A stretch of DNA of 64,000 bases from B30-G6 sp963701385 (GTDB lineage: Bacteria; Desulfobacterota; Desulfobacteria; Desulfobacterales; B30-G6), in contig CAVOZW010000009.1 in the NCBI GenBank assembly GCA_963701385.1, forward strand, positions 186,001 to 250,000, given 5' to 3'. The first letter of the stretch is position 1. The number at the start of each line of letters is the position of its first letter. The notes under the pieces were generated by a model. It did no database searches, had not been told where the DNA came from, and saw nothing but the letters and a program-made list of their open reading frames with translations. Shown one piece after another: positions 35,946 through 45,713 of this stretch. Made by a program: the position numbers and the translations under genes.

Positions 35946-37988
35946 ATGGCCAAGAAAATGAATTCAATTGACTTACAGATCAAACATCTGTTGAAACAGG
36001 ATCCCTTTCTGGAACCACACCAGGACGTCATTCAGAGAAGACTCATCCAGGTAGAAGAGACAAAGACCCGCCTGCTAAAAAACAACATGAGATTGGCTGA
36101 TATCGCCCTGGGGCATGATTACTATGGTCTGCATATCCGCCATGGTGAATGGGTTTTTAGAGAGTGGGCGCCCAATGCAGAGACTGTTTTCTTGATCGGA
36201 GACATGACCGACTGGGAGGAACGGCCTTCTTATGCCCTAAAACAGATCAACAACGACGGGGACTGGGAACTGCGCCTGCCGCTTCATAACTTGGCGCATG
36301 GGGATCATTACCGCCTTCGGATTCACTGGCCGGGGGGGGCCGGAGACAGAATTCCGGCCTATACCCGAAGAGTGATTCAAGACGAACAAACCCTGATCTT
36401 CAACGCCCAGGTGTGGCATCCAGAAGAACCATTTCACTGGGATCATCCGCTAGCGGAACGTCTCACCGAGCCGCCACTCATTTACGAGGCACATATCGGT
36501 ATGGCTCAGGAAGAAGCCAAAACAGGGACCTATCGAGAGTTTGCCGAAAATATCATCCCCAGAATTGTCAGGGCCGGATACAATACACTGCAGTTGATGG
36601 GTCTGCAAGAACACCCCTACTACGGCTCGTTCGGATATCAGGTGTCGAGTTTTTTTGCCGCATCTTCCCGCTTCGGATCTCCCGAAGATCTCAAAATGCT
36701 CATCGACACAGCCCATGACGCCGGTCTGCGAGTGATCATGGACCTGATCCATTCCCATAGCGTTTCCAATGAAGTGGAGGGACTGAGCCGCTTTGATGGA
36801 ACCGACTATCAGTATTTCCACGGGGGCTCCCGTGGCCGACACTCAGCCTGGGACTCGCGATGCTTTGACTACGCCAAACCCCAGGTGCTCCACTTTCTAT
36901 TGTCCAACTGCCGGTTCTGGATTGACGTGTATCATCTGGACGGTTTTCGATTTGACGGCATCACCAGCATGCTCTATCGGCACCATGGCCTAAGCCATGC
37001 ATTCACGCGTTATGATGATTACTTTGATGACAGCGTGGATGACGATGCGCTCACCTATCTTACCCTGGCAAATGGTCTGATTCATGAGTTGAATCCCGCG
37101 GCCATGACCATCGCAGAGGACGTGAGTGGTCTGCCGGGACTTGCTGTTCCGACAGAAGACGGCGGTGTGGGTTTCGACTTTCGTTTTGCCATGGGGGTGC
37201 CCGACTATTGGATTCAGCTGACAAAGGATACTCGGGATGAAGACTGGCCCATGGCCCACTTGTGGCACGAATTGACCAATCGCAGATCCGATGAAAAGAC
37301 CATCAGCTATGCTGAGTCCCATGACCAGGCCCTGGTGGGCGACCAGACCCTGATCTTTCGCCTCATGGGTGATAGCATGTATCAGCACATGGGCGTATCG
37401 GACAATCACCTCATCGTCGATCGGGGCATGGCGCTTCATAAGATGATTCGTCTACTGACCCTTGCCACCGCAGGGCATGGTTATCTGAATTTCATGGGCA
37501 ATGAGTTCGGTCATCCCGAGTGGATTGATTTTCCCCGACAGGAGAATAACTGGTCCTATCACTATGCACGGCGTCAGTGGCATCTGATGGACAATCCGGA
37601 TCTAAAGTATTCACAGTTGGCCCATTTCGATCGTGATATGATCCAATTGGTCAAAACCAACACCTTGTTTGGAAGCTCAGTCCGTCTGGTTCACACACAT
37701 AATGACGATAAAATAATCGCATTTGAAAGAAATCGGCTTGTATTTATTTTCAACTTCCACCCGCAGACATCCTTTAGCGATTACTTCTTCTACCTTCCAT
37801 CCGGTCGATACGAAGGGATCTTTGACAGTGACAATCGCGATTATGGTGGCCATGGCAGACTGGACGGTGCCCGGACATATGTTTACGAGTCAAAATCTAG
37901 TAAAGATCGTCCGGAGAGCGGATTGGCGCTTTATCTGCCTTGCAGAACGGCGCTTGTCCTAGTCCGAACCGGCCCGAACATGTTGTAG
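35946..37988 (+). CDS. glgB: 1,4-alpha-glucan branching enzyme (GH13, eukaryote-like type)
   Basis: This 680-residue protein has an N-terminal CBM48 domain (FREWAPNAETVFLIGDMTDW, about residues 70-90). The GH13 barrel carries MDLIHSHSVSNE (~264), GFRFDGITSM with the nucleophile Asp (~337), IAEDVSGLPG with the acid Glu (~391) and YAESHDQ (~457). The DLIHSH form and the C-terminus resemble the eukaryotic/GH13_8 branching enzymes rather than the E. coli type. It introduces alpha-1,6 branches into the glucan made by GlgA just upstream. Confidence 0.93.
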   Translation: MAKKMNSIDLQIKHLLKQDPFLEPHQDVIQRRLIQVEETKTRLLKNNMRLADIALGHDYYGLHIRHGEWVFREWAPNAETVFLIGDMTDWEERPSYALKQINNDGDWELRLPLHNLAHGDHYRLRIHWPGGAGDRIPAYTRRVIQDEQTLIFNAQVWHPEEPFHWDHPLAERLTEPPLIYEAHIGMAQEEAKTGTYREFAENIIPRIVRAGYNTLQLMGLQEHPYYGSFGYQVSSFFAASSRFGSPEDLKMLIDTAHDAGLRVIMDLIHSHSVSNEVEGLSRFDGTDYQYFHGGSRGRHSAWDSRCFDYAKPQVLHFLLSNCRFWIDVYHLDGFRFDGITSMLYRHHGLSHAFTRYDDYFDDSVDDDALTYLTLANGLIHELNPAAMTIAEDVSGLPGLAVPTEDGGVGFDFRFAMGVPDYWIQLTKDTRDEDWPMAHLWHELTNRRSDEKTISYAESHDQALVGDQTLIFRLMGDSMYQHMGVSDNHLIVDRGMALHKMIRLLTLATAGHGYLNFMGNEFGHPEWIDFPRQENNWSYHYARRQWHLMDNPDLKYSQLAHFDRDMIQLVKTNTLFGSSVRLVHTHNDDKIIAFERNRLVFIFNFHPQTSFSDYFFYLPSGRYEGIFDSDNRDYGGHGRLDGARTYVYESKSSKDRPESGLALYLPCRTALVLVRTGPNML

Positions 37989-38110
37989 CCTGTTAAAATA
38001 AATTAAAACAGCTTTGTGAACTAGAGATTGCCGTCATAACGTTCCGAAACCGCCCCGGTAAATATGGTCAGGCAACCGCTAGAACACCAAATTTCGAATG
38101 GAGGTTTGAC

Positions 38111-38218
38111 ATGGCAAAGGGAAAAGACAAAAGAAAACCACAAGAAAAGAAAAAACCACAGAGCAGCATTAAGGAAAAACGAAAATTGAAAAAGGAAAAA
38201 GTCTCAAAGATGCCTTAA
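38111..38218 (+). CDS. 35-residue lysine-rich peptide
   Basis: A strong GGAGG lies 7 bases before an ATG. The product starts MAKGKDKRKPQEKKKPQ and ends KEKVSKMP, with about half of its residues basic. Very basic short proteins of this style exist in many bacteria, possibly as nucleic-acid-binding peptides. Nothing further can be said. Confidence 0.55.
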   Translation: MAKGKDKRKPQEKKKPQSSIKEKRKLKKEKVSKMP

Positions 38219-38243
38219 ACGCTCACGAGTGCCTATCCACAAG

Positions 38244-39170
38244 TCAGATCAGGTTCATTTTCTTAAAATACTGCCGGTAACCTTCCATCATCAGGGTTGC
38301 GACATATTGCGAAGAAGCCAAATACGCTTCCTGGCTCAACCCGGAACCTTTAACCAAAACAGCTGCCAGCCTAGCGGCCGTCTTTTCTCGATCTTCCGCC
38401 GCCCGCATTGATTTCAGGGCGATGTGGGTGCACTCCCGGGCATTATTCCTGAACCGGTCCATCGTCTTGCTTACCTCCCTGGTGGTGCCACCATGCGAAA
38501 AGAATAGTACCGCCGGGTCGCGTTTTTTAAGTTTGTGCATGCTTTCCAGAATTAAATAAGGGTCTGAGCCTGGTACAATGGAAGGGATGCTTACGTTTCG
38601 CTCGGCATCATATCCGCCCAAGGCATCTCCACAAAACAGGCCTCTGCTCCTGCTGTCCAATAAGCAGAGGTGATTGGGGTCATGCCCGGGCGTATGGATG
38701 ACGTGCAGGGCTCTGCCCCCCAAGGAAATGCTTTGCCCGTCCTCCACCAAAACAAATCGTTCCTTTGCAATGGGAAGCATATCTCCGAATCGTTCCAGGG
38801 CATCATCCCCAAAGGATTGTCGAAAGCCCTGTAACAACCGGTCGAGAATGGACGGGTCCGTAAGGACTTTAGCAGCCCGCGCGTGCGCAACCACCTTGAT
38901 CTGGGGCAGTTTTTGTGCCAAAAAACCAGCCCCTCCGGCATGGTCCGGGTGAACGTGGGTAGGAATGATATAGGAAAGCTTTCGCATATCATGGTTCAGC
39001 TTGTGCAACGCTTGCAGAATATCCGGTATCTGAACTGAGAAACCGACCTCCACAAGGGCTGTAATATCATCCACGACAAGATAGACAGTGCACAGCGGAA
39101 AACACTCAAGCCCATTTCCCTCTGGTCTGATCTCAAAAATATTTTCTGCCACCTCGGAAATTAGAGCCAT
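38244..39170 (-). CDS. Metallo-beta-lactamase-fold hydrolase
   Basis: This 308-residue protein has the zinc-binding THVHPDHAGG motif (HxHxDH), a later HTPGHDPNHLCL with the third histidine, the bridging aspartate region FCGDALGGY, and FFSHGG. It belongs to the glyoxalase-II-like branch. The substrate is unknown. It is divergent from the rhodanese-DsbD gene across a ~165-base gap. Confidence 0.88.
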   Translation of the reverse strand: MALISEVAENIFEIRPEGNGLECFPLCTVYLVVDDITALVEVGFSVQIPDILQALHKLNHDMRKLSYIIPTHVHPDHAGGAGFLAQKLPQIKVVAHARAAKVLTDPSILDRLLQGFRQSFGDDALERFGDMLPIAKERFVLVEDGQSISLGGRALHVIHTPGHDPNHLCLLDSRSRGLFCGDALGGYDAERNVSIPSIVPGSDPYLILESMHKLKKRDPAVLFFSHGGTTREVSKTMDRFRNNARECTHIALKSMRAAEDREKTAARLAAVLVKGSGLSQEAYLASSQYVATLMMEGYRQYFKKMNLI

Positions 39171-39336
39171 TGGCTTTTCCTAGCGAAGTATTGTATGGTT
39201 ATGGTACCGGTTGCCAAAAATATGTTGCGAATGAAAATCGCGTTTTGACACCCATCGGAACATTAATATGACAGCAGCTATAGCAGACCCATAAAGCAAA
39301 GACGAGTGAAATATCTCTCAAATTACTAAAATCTTA

Positions 39337-41061
39337 TTGGCCTTGATAACCGTGAGCGTCACAGCCGGTGTCCTCTGGTATACCCACCAAACAGCAGCCC
39401 CAAGGGAAATCAACTGGAGCGAAGTACAGGTGGAGGCCCGAGAGGGCGGATATCAGATCATTGCAACGCAAGCCTTGTGGGATCGCTATCGTTTAAACCC
39501 GCAAGCGCTGCTGCTGGTGGACACACGCCAGGAATGGGAATACCGAACAGGTCACATCGATGGTGCCCAAAATTTTCCCATGGAGCCGACCTGGCTGGCA
39601 CTTTGGCAGAAAAAAGGCCCCCTGAAAAAAGTGCTTGGGCCGGATAAGCAACGCTTTATCGTATTTTACTGAGCGGGCCTGGCATGAGCCCGCAGCGACG
39701 CCGCAGCCCGTGTGGCTGTTAAACTCGGTTACAAAAATATCCATCGCGACCCACTGGGCTATCCGGAGTGGCGCGCCAGGAATTTGCCCATAGCCGTGAT
39801 CCCGGCAGGGCTTTCCGAAATGAACGCGGAGCCGGGGTTGCCGGGAACCCTTAACGGATGGGCATTGGTTTGGGCCCTGCTGGGTGTTTTTGCAGGCGGC
39901 ATGGCTCTCAACCTAACCCCGTGCGTCTATCCCCTGATCCCCATTACCATCTCTTATTTTGGGGGTCGGAGCGATAAGGGGCCCCTCGTCATGCACGGCA
40001 TTTTCTTCATCGGCGGTCTTGCACTCATGAATTCAAGCTTAGGTGTGGCTGCAGCACTGACGGGCGGTCTTATGGGGGCCATCCTTCAAAATCCCCTGGT
40101 GCTCATACTCCTTGCCGCTCTCCTGGTACTGCTTTCAAGCAGTCTGTTCGGTTTCTGGGATTTGCGCCTTCCCGGCGGGCTGGTACGGGTTGCCGCAAAC
40201 GTTTATACCGGCTATTGGGGGTCACTGTTCATGGGTTTGACACTGGGTGTGGTGGCGGCGCCGTGCATCGGTCCCTTTGTCTTGGGACTGCTCGCCTGGG
40301 TGGCCAGTGTCGGGAGCCCTGGTTTTGGGTTTGGGGTATTTTTTACCTTGAGCCTGGGGCTGGGTTTACCGCTCTTTTTCCTGGCCCTTTTTTCAGGGTA
40401 TCTAGAAAAGCTCCCGCGGGCAGGAGAGTGGATGGTATGGGTGAGAAAGCTCATGGGTTGGGTCATGATGGGTATGGCCGTTTATTTTCTAAAGCCCGTG
40501 TTATCCGAAACTTTCGATGTTTTTTTAAGCGCGATTGTTTTCCTGGGGGCAGGGATTCACCTGGGATGGCCGGAAAGTACACCCTCTCGCTTGCGGTTGT
40601 TCGAATGGATCAAGACGACCGTGGTCATGATCAGCATGGTTTTCATGACGGTGGTGGTGGGCTCATGGATATTTCAGGGCCCTGGCGTTGTCTGGCAGCC
40701 CTATAGCGAAGATTATCTGTCCAAGGCCATTCAATCGAAACGGCCGCTCATCATCGATTTCTATGCGGACTGGTGCAGCCCCTGCCGTGACCTGGAGGAG
40801 ATTACTTTTCACGATGCCGAAATTGTTGCCCAAGCACGACAGCATTTTATCATGATCAAGGTCGACCTTACACGAAAGGGAATACCGGCCCATGAACGCC
40901 TGATAAAAAAATACCATGTAAAAGGCGTTCCCACGGTTCTTTTTTTTGATCGTGAAGGCAACGAACGACGGGACTTGCGAGTGGTTGATTTTCTGCCGGC
41001 TGACCCATTTCTGATTCGAATGGCGGAAGCTGTAAAACAGCCAATATCACCTGAGGGATGA
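39337..41061 (+). CDS. Rhodanese-DsbD-thioredoxin fusion, probable selenoprotein with two in-frame UGA codons
   Basis: Read through TGA at 39670-39672 and 39685-39687, one 574-residue protein results. It has an N-terminal membrane anchor and a rhodanese domain (LLLVDTRQEWEYRTGHIDGA), then FIVFY-U112-AGLA-U117-ARSD, LGYKNIHRDPLGYP, a DsbD-type membrane domain with LTPCVYPLIPIT and VAAPCIGPF, and a thioredoxin domain with DWCSPC. Both UGA codons fall where rhodaneses carry Cys in their C-x4-C active-site loop. A hairpin follows each UGA. It probably moves electrons across the membrane to a periplasmic sulfur or selenium acceptor. The start is uncertain (TTG 39337 used; no clear ribosome site). 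A pseudogene with two stops is the less likely alternative. Confidence 0.75.
39673..39693 (+). promoter_or_regulatory. Candidate bacterial SECIS hairpin 1
   Basis: GCGGGC-CTGGCATGA-GCCCGC is a perfect 6-bp stem starting on the base after the first UGA (39670-39672). Its loop contains the second UGA. Bacterial SECIS hairpins lie just 3' of the Sec codon. The match to known loop sequences cannot be checked here. Confidence 0.5.
39704..39718 (+). promoter_or_regulatory. Candidate bacterial SECIS hairpin 2
   Basis: CAGCC-CGTGT-GGCTG is a 5-bp stem whose loop begins with a GU-containing pentamer. It starts 17 bases past the second UGA (39685-39687), within the spacing usual for bacterial SECIS elements. 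Confidence 0.45.
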
Positions 41062-41114
41062 CATGGGCCACCCTTTTTCGACCGCCTTTTTTTTAAAACG
41101 CAACCTGGCCTTTT

Positions 41115-42200
41115 TTATCGGTATGCGCCATATGCCTTGACCGCCTCGAACATGGCTATACAGTTATCCGGATCCACACCCGGATGCAGGGTGTTGGACG
41201 AACAAATGATCAGACCTCCGCCTTGGCCGGCATCCTGTATGGCCTGCTGAACGGCGTCGGTGACCTGCTGAGGGGTGCCGCTCGGGAGGAGCTCCATGCA
41301 GTCGATATTTCCCAGAAGACACAGGCGGTCTCCACAGTAGTCCTTGACCTTTTTTAGTTGCATCCCCGCCTGGGGTTCCAGGGGGTTGAGCCCGTCGTAT
41401 CCGGCTGCGATGAGCATATCGATAATCGGCCACAGATTGCCATCGCTGTGGCGGACCACCTTCAGCCCCATTGCATGTGCCCTGTCAACCAGTCTGCGAT
41501 TGTAGGGCAGGATGAACTCGGCAAAATGCTCCGGTGAAATCAGGGTCGTATTTTTATCGGCAATATCATCTTCGACGATCAGCACATCGAGCCCGGCATT
41601 GCCCAGCATTTCGAGTTGCGCCAGGCTGTATTGCGTCACCATCTCGGCGATTGTATGCAGAAACGAAGGGCTGTCAAAGAGCTTCAGCATGTAGTTTTGC
41701 ATACCGGTAAGACGCCAGCTTCGAACAAAGGCACCCCGCATCATCCAGAAAATAGCCTTGTTGTCTTTAAAGCGGTCTTTCATTAAATCAACCGCAAAAA
41801 GCTGATCTCGGTTGGGTTCCGGGGGAGTGTAGTGTTCCAGGTCCTTCCTGGATTGAATCGGATGCCTGGAGGGCACGGGAATACCATGGGGACTGCGGGT
41901 GAATCCGACACCCCAGTCGTCCACAACGCTGGCCTGGTCAGAGAATTCGGTACCGCGGCCCAGTGGCAGACAGGTATACCCGTCGATTTCATGGACATCG
42001 AGAATGAGAAAGAGGGTGTCGATCAGTTTGACTTTTTCCGCATCGCTCATTTGGTGCAGCATTTTCCCTTCTGGCAAACCGTTTGTGAGATATTTTCCGA
42101 GGCCCATGATAGGGCCTTCGTTGATGCCGTGGATGAACAGGGGCACCCGGTCGGGTTCCGTGAGACTCAAAGCGGTTAAAATGCGTTCTCTGCCGGTCAT
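41115..42200 (-). CDS. Uroporphyrinogen decarboxylase-family protein (possible methylcobamide methyltransferase)
   Basis: The 361-residue protein has the UroD-fold pattern, with the N-terminal MTGRERILTALSLTEPDRVP, KVVRHSDGNLWPIIDMLI and a late IICSSNTLHPGVDPDN. In MtaA/MtbA-type methylcobamide:thiol methyltransferases a His-x-Cys and a later Cys bind zinc. Here the late Cys is kept but the HxC is HSD. True UroD usually works in haem synthesis with other hem genes, which are absent, so a corrinoid-linked role is possible. It shares a strand with the MFS gene. Confidence 0.75.
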   Translation of the reverse strand: MTGRERILTALSLTEPDRVPLFIHGINEGPIMGLGKYLTNGLPEGKMLHQMSDAEKVKLIDTLFLILDVHEIDGYTCLPLGRGTEFSDQASVVDDWGVGFTRSPHGIPVPSRHPIQSRKDLEHYTPPEPNRDQLFAVDLMKDRFKDNKAIFWMMRGAFVRSWRLTGMQNYMLKLFDSPSFLHTIAEMVTQYSLAQLEMLGNAGLDVLIVEDDIADKNTTLISPEHFAEFILPYNRRLVDRAHAMGLKVVRHSDGNLWPIIDMLIAAGYDGLNPLEPQAGMQLKKVKDYCGDRLCLLGNIDCMELLPSGTPQQVTDAVQQAIQDAGQGGGLIICSSNTLHPGVDPDNCIAMFEAVKAYGAYR

Positions 42201-42245
42201 CGAATCCTCCTAAGGCTTTGGTGGAAAAACGTCCCGACCGTTGAT

Positions 42246-43508
42246 CTACTCAATGATCAGGCTTATCGGATCTAGGGACCTTGTATCGGCTTCATAAAAA
42301 AAGGCGCCGATGAAAAAAAGGACCGCGCCTAGCACACAAAAAACGGGCAGTATTTTCAATGCGTGGGTCAGGTCGTATCTGTCCGACATCATGCCCACAA
42401 AAAGCGGGCCCAGCGAACTCCCCAAGGTGTGCTGAATGATGATGTTGATGCTCAGTGAAACCGCGCGAAGACCGGGATGAATCACATCCTGGGTTACGGA
42501 GACAGCTGCGGGGACAAACATGATAATGGTGACACCCAGACAGAGCAGTGCCATATACTGGAAATCGCCTTCGAGGTAGCCAAAGGCGATAAAGAGAATC
42601 GTGGCCGAGACTGCAGAAGATGTCGCCGGCAGCAGCATCCGCGCACGGGGGGTATGTTTCATCCACCTGTCGCTGAGATATCCGCCCAATGGTGCGCCGA
42701 TAATGGCCAGAAACATGATCAGCCCGCTCTTGAGGCCTGCCTGGCTCATGGGGAGATCTTGCATGCGATGGAAATAGGTTGGCATCCAACTCAAAAGGGC
42801 AGTCGTGACGAATACATTGGATGCAAAAGCCAGATTATTGAAAAAGAGCGACTTTTTGCCCAGGAAGGTTTTGACAATATCCATGAGGGTCATTCTTACT
42901 TGTGGCTTGTCAGGTTCATGGTTTCTGGTCCGCATCAATTCAACGGTCTTGTAGTCCTTTACCTTGAAAAACATCAGAGCCAAGATAAATCCAGGTATAG
43001 CGACGATTCCGAAAGCGTGACGCCAGCCCAGATGTTCTGCAATGATTCCTCCCAGTGCGATGCCGATAGCGCTTCCCAGCGGAATCGATGCATTCCAGAT
43101 ACCCAAAAATCTGGCACGCTTTTCAGGGGCAAACAGGGCGGAAATCAAGGCTGTGCCTCCGGGAGCATATCCTGCTTCACCGATTCCGATGGCAATTCTG
43201 GCACCAAACAGTTGTTTGAAATTTCTGGTAAAGACGCAAACAAGAGTGGCCACACTCCATAGGGCAGCCATGAGGCCTATGGCTTTTTTTCTGCTCCAGC
43301 GGTCAACGATAATGGAAACCGGAAAGGAGAACAGGAGGATGGACCAGTAGACCGCCGATACAAGCAGACCGCATTCGGTATCGGTCAAGCCCCAGTCTTT
43401 TTGCAGAAAAGGGAACAGAGACACGATGATGAGCCTGTCAATGTAGTCGAACATGTAGAGCAGAAAAAGGAGCGCAAAGGTGTAGTAGGCATTGTTGGAT
43501 GTTTTCAT
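42246..43508 (-). CDS. Major facilitator superfamily transporter
   Basis: This 420-residue protein has 12 hydrophobic segments. The MFS loop motif occurs as SIIVDRWSRKKAIGLMAALW (loop 2-3, D-R-x-x-R-R-like) and again as GYLSDRWMKHTP in the second half. GIGEAGYAPGGTALISALF resembles the spinster/anion-symporter branches. It shares a strand with the UroD-like gene 46 bases away, so they may form an operon. The substrate is unknown. Confidence 0.88.
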   Translation of the reverse strand: MKTSNNAYYTFALLFLLYMFDYIDRLIIVSLFPFLQKDWGLTDTECGLLVSAVYWSILLFSFPVSIIVDRWSRKKAIGLMAALWSVATLVCVFTRNFKQLFGARIAIGIGEAGYAPGGTALISALFAPEKRARFLGIWNASIPLGSAIGIALGGIIAEHLGWRHAFGIVAIPGFILALMFFKVKDYKTVELMRTRNHEPDKPQVRMTLMDIVKTFLGKKSLFFNNLAFASNVFVTTALLSWMPTYFHRMQDLPMSQAGLKSGLIMFLAIIGAPLGGYLSDRWMKHTPRARMLLPATSSAVSATILFIAFGYLEGDFQYMALLCLGVTIIMFVPAAVSVTQDVIHPGLRAVSLSINIIIQHTLGSSLGPLFVGMMSDRYDLTHALKILPVFCVLGAVLFFIGAFFYEADTRSLDPISLIIE

Positions 43509-43543
43509 GGCGTTGTTTGCATATCTATGCTATTCGGTTTGAA

Positions 43544-44638
43544 ATGGCAAGTCGTTCTACATCGGTCAGTAAGCGGCATTTGTTTTGGGTAACAACGCTG
43601 TTATGCATTCAACTGGCCATTCAGGTACCCGTGTTGTTGGCAGGGACCGCTGAGAATACGGCCCTTGCCCTGTCTGCAGCGGGGGTCTCTCCAGGTTCAA
43701 CTCCCTCCTCGGCGTCACCCCGGAGGCCCTCATCCGTCCCAAAGCGGGAGAAGGATAAGCATTCGAAAGGCATTGAAATTGAGGCGGGCTACGCTTATCG
43801 GCAGGGCCGTTTTGATTGGAATATTGCCGGAGACCTCCAGGGGAACAACCCCGATGTCCTATCCGAGCTGACATGGAAGGATCTCCTCATCCACGAATTT
43901 TTCCTGGATATGCGGGCAAGCCTGAGAAACGCTTTTTACCTGAAAGGATTCATTCACTTCGGGATGATTGTCGATGGCAAGAACCGGGATTCTGACTTTG
44001 CTGCGGATAGCCGTGAAATGGAATTTTCCCGATCAAACAATGATGCAGACCAAGGGAACACCTTAGATGGGCTGTTCGGAGCGGGTTACAGGTTGCGATG
44101 TTTTTCGGAATCCCTCAGTCTTATACCGCTTGCGGGATATTCATATCACCGTCAGCACCTCACCATGACGGACGGATACCAGACCATAACCTGGTCAAAC
44201 GGGCCGTCCTTGGGCCCGTTTGGGGGTCTGGATAGCACTTATGATGCCGAGTGGCGAGGTCCCTGGATAGGACTTGACCTGATTTTGGAGACCGAAAAAT
44301 TCGCCAAGGCCCTGAAACCGGTATCGTTTCATGCGGGTTGGGCGTATCACTGGGCATCCTACCATGCGGAGGCAGACTGGAATCTTCGTGACGACTTCAT
44401 GCACCCCAAGAGTTTTGAACACGACGCCGATGGGGTTGGCATGGTTTTTAGCCTGGGAATACGCATCGATATGAATGACTGGAGTTCGCTTCGTCTTGGA
44501 TACGAAAACGAGGCCTGGTCAACGGAAGCGGGCATCGATCGCGTGTTTCTGGCAAGCGGCGCTATCGTCAAAACGCGTCTGAACGAGGTCAATTGGAATT
44601 CGGAGGTTTACCGCCTAGGCTTCTTGTTCCGTTTCTAA
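43544..44638 (+). CDS. Outer-membrane beta-barrel protein, omptin-like
   Basis: From ATG at 43544 the product is 364 residues with a signal peptide (hydrophobic LFWVTTLLCIQLAIQVPVLL) and a Ser/Pro-rich linker. About ten amphipathic strands follow, ending in the outer-membrane signature FLFRF with a terminal Phe. ELTWKDLLIHEFFLDM recalls omptin and related barrels. The omptin catalytic Asp/His residues could not be placed. An upstream start at 43499 overlaps the MFS gene and gives a poorer signal peptide. Confidence 0.65.
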   Translation: MASRSTSVSKRHLFWVTTLLCIQLAIQVPVLLAGTAENTALALSAAGVSPGSTPSSASPRRPSSVPKREKDKHSKGIEIEAGYAYRQGRFDWNIAGDLQGNNPDVLSELTWKDLLIHEFFLDMRASLRNAFYLKGFIHFGMIVDGKNRDSDFAADSREMEFSRSNNDADQGNTLDGLFGAGYRLRCFSESLSLIPLAGYSYHRQHLTMTDGYQTITWSNGPSLGPFGGLDSTYDAEWRGPWIGLDLILETEKFAKALKPVSFHAGWAYHWASYHAEADWNLRDDFMHPKSFEHDADGVGMVFSLGIRIDMNDWSSLRLGYENEAWSTEAGIDRVFLASGAIVKTRLNEVNWNSEVYRLGFLFRF

Positions 44639-44706
44639 CCAGCGATCAACGCTTAGCGATTTTATTCGGGTTGCATTCTGGTGCGGTCTGCCATATTCTT
44701 AAAGTT

Positions 44707-45624
44707 ATGCATGATCATTTTCGACAGCTTGTGACGCTGGTTTGGCTGCTTGTTTTTCTCTGCCCGGCTGCCGCCTTGGCAAAGGTACCTGTTTTTGTCA
44801 GCATTTTGCCGCAACGGTATTTTGTGGAACAGATCGGGGGGCAGCACGTGGATGTCGATGTCATGGTGCTTCCGGGAGCCAGTCCCACCACCTATGAACC
44901 CAAGTCCCGTCAAATGGCCGCCATTGCAAAGGCAAAGATCTATTTCTCCATGGGGGTTCCGTTCGAGGCGGTCTGGCTGGCTAAAATTCTTGCGTCCAAT
45001 AAAACCCTTCGGGTGGTACCCACGGATCGCGGCATCCAAAAGTTGTCCATGACGTCCCTGCACACGCATGAAGGGGCAGATGGTCAGATCGGCGGACTAG
45101 TGTATTCACCTGGCAAGGGGGGATCCACACAGCACGGTGTGCTCGACCCCCATATCTGGTTGTCACCGCCCCTGGTGATGCTGCAGGCACGAAATATTCT
45201 GATTGCCTTACAGGACATCGATCCGCAAAACAGATCGGAATATGAAACGAATTATCAACGGTTCATGTCACAGCTTCTGGCGCTGGACAAAGAACTGAGG
45301 CAATTGCTTGCACCGCTGTACGGAGCACGTTTCATGGTGTTCCACCCGGCCTGGGGTTATTTTGCAGACGCCTATCACATGCAACAGATCGCGGTTGAAA
45401 TGGAGGGCAAGTCCCCCAAGCCGGCGCAACTAAAGGCGCTGATCAAGGATGCTCGCAATCGCCGTGTAAAGGTTATCTTCTTGCAGCCGCAGGTTTCTGC
45501 AAAAATCGCCCAACAGATCGCAAAAGAGATCGGGGCAGGGGTGGCATGGGTCGATCCCCTTGCCCTGGACTGGGCGGAGAACCTTCGTGAAGTCGCTGGA
45601 AGGTTTCTACAGGCGATGGAGTAG
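44707..45624 (+). CDS. znuA: Zinc ABC transporter periplasmic binding protein
   Basis: The 305-residue protein has a signal peptide (LVTLVWLLVFLCPAAALA), then VPVFVSILPQRYFVEQIGG. It has a short His-containing loop SLHTHEG, and the metal-binding landmarks DPHIWLSP and FHPAWGYFADAY, ending with WVDPLALDW. Cluster A-I binding proteins hold Zn2+ or Mn2+; zinc is the more likely. The ATG at 44707 is chosen because it directly precedes the signal peptide. It is followed by the ATPase and permease. Confidence 0.88.
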   Translation: MHDHFRQLVTLVWLLVFLCPAAALAKVPVFVSILPQRYFVEQIGGQHVDVDVMVLPGASPTTYEPKSRQMAAIAKAKIYFSMGVPFEAVWLAKILASNKTLRVVPTDRGIQKLSMTSLHTHEGADGQIGGLVYSPGKGGSTQHGVLDPHIWLSPPLVMLQARNILIALQDIDPQNRSEYETNYQRFMSQLLALDKELRQLLAPLYGARFMVFHPAWGYFADAYHMQQIAVEMEGKSPKPAQLKALIKDARNRRVKVIFLQPQVSAKIAQQIAKEIGAGVAWVDPLALDWAENLREVAGRFLQAME

Positions 45625-45713
45625 ATCAGCGGGCGCGGACCCGGCGGGTTCGATAGAAAACTTGATCAATAAAACCTTCACGTGCAACCCGGCCCGGAAA
45701 GGAAGTTATTCGT

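Noticed and set aside
39337..41061. Rhodanese and DsbD as two separate genes or a double-stop pseudogene
   Set aside because: Both stops are UGA at expected cysteine positions, the frame is otherwise intact, and the second part would lack the rhodanese end and a ribosome site.
42477..43262. 261-codon + strand frame opposite the MFS gene
   Set aside because: The MFS protein on the minus strand has clear membrane segments and loop motifs; this frame has none.
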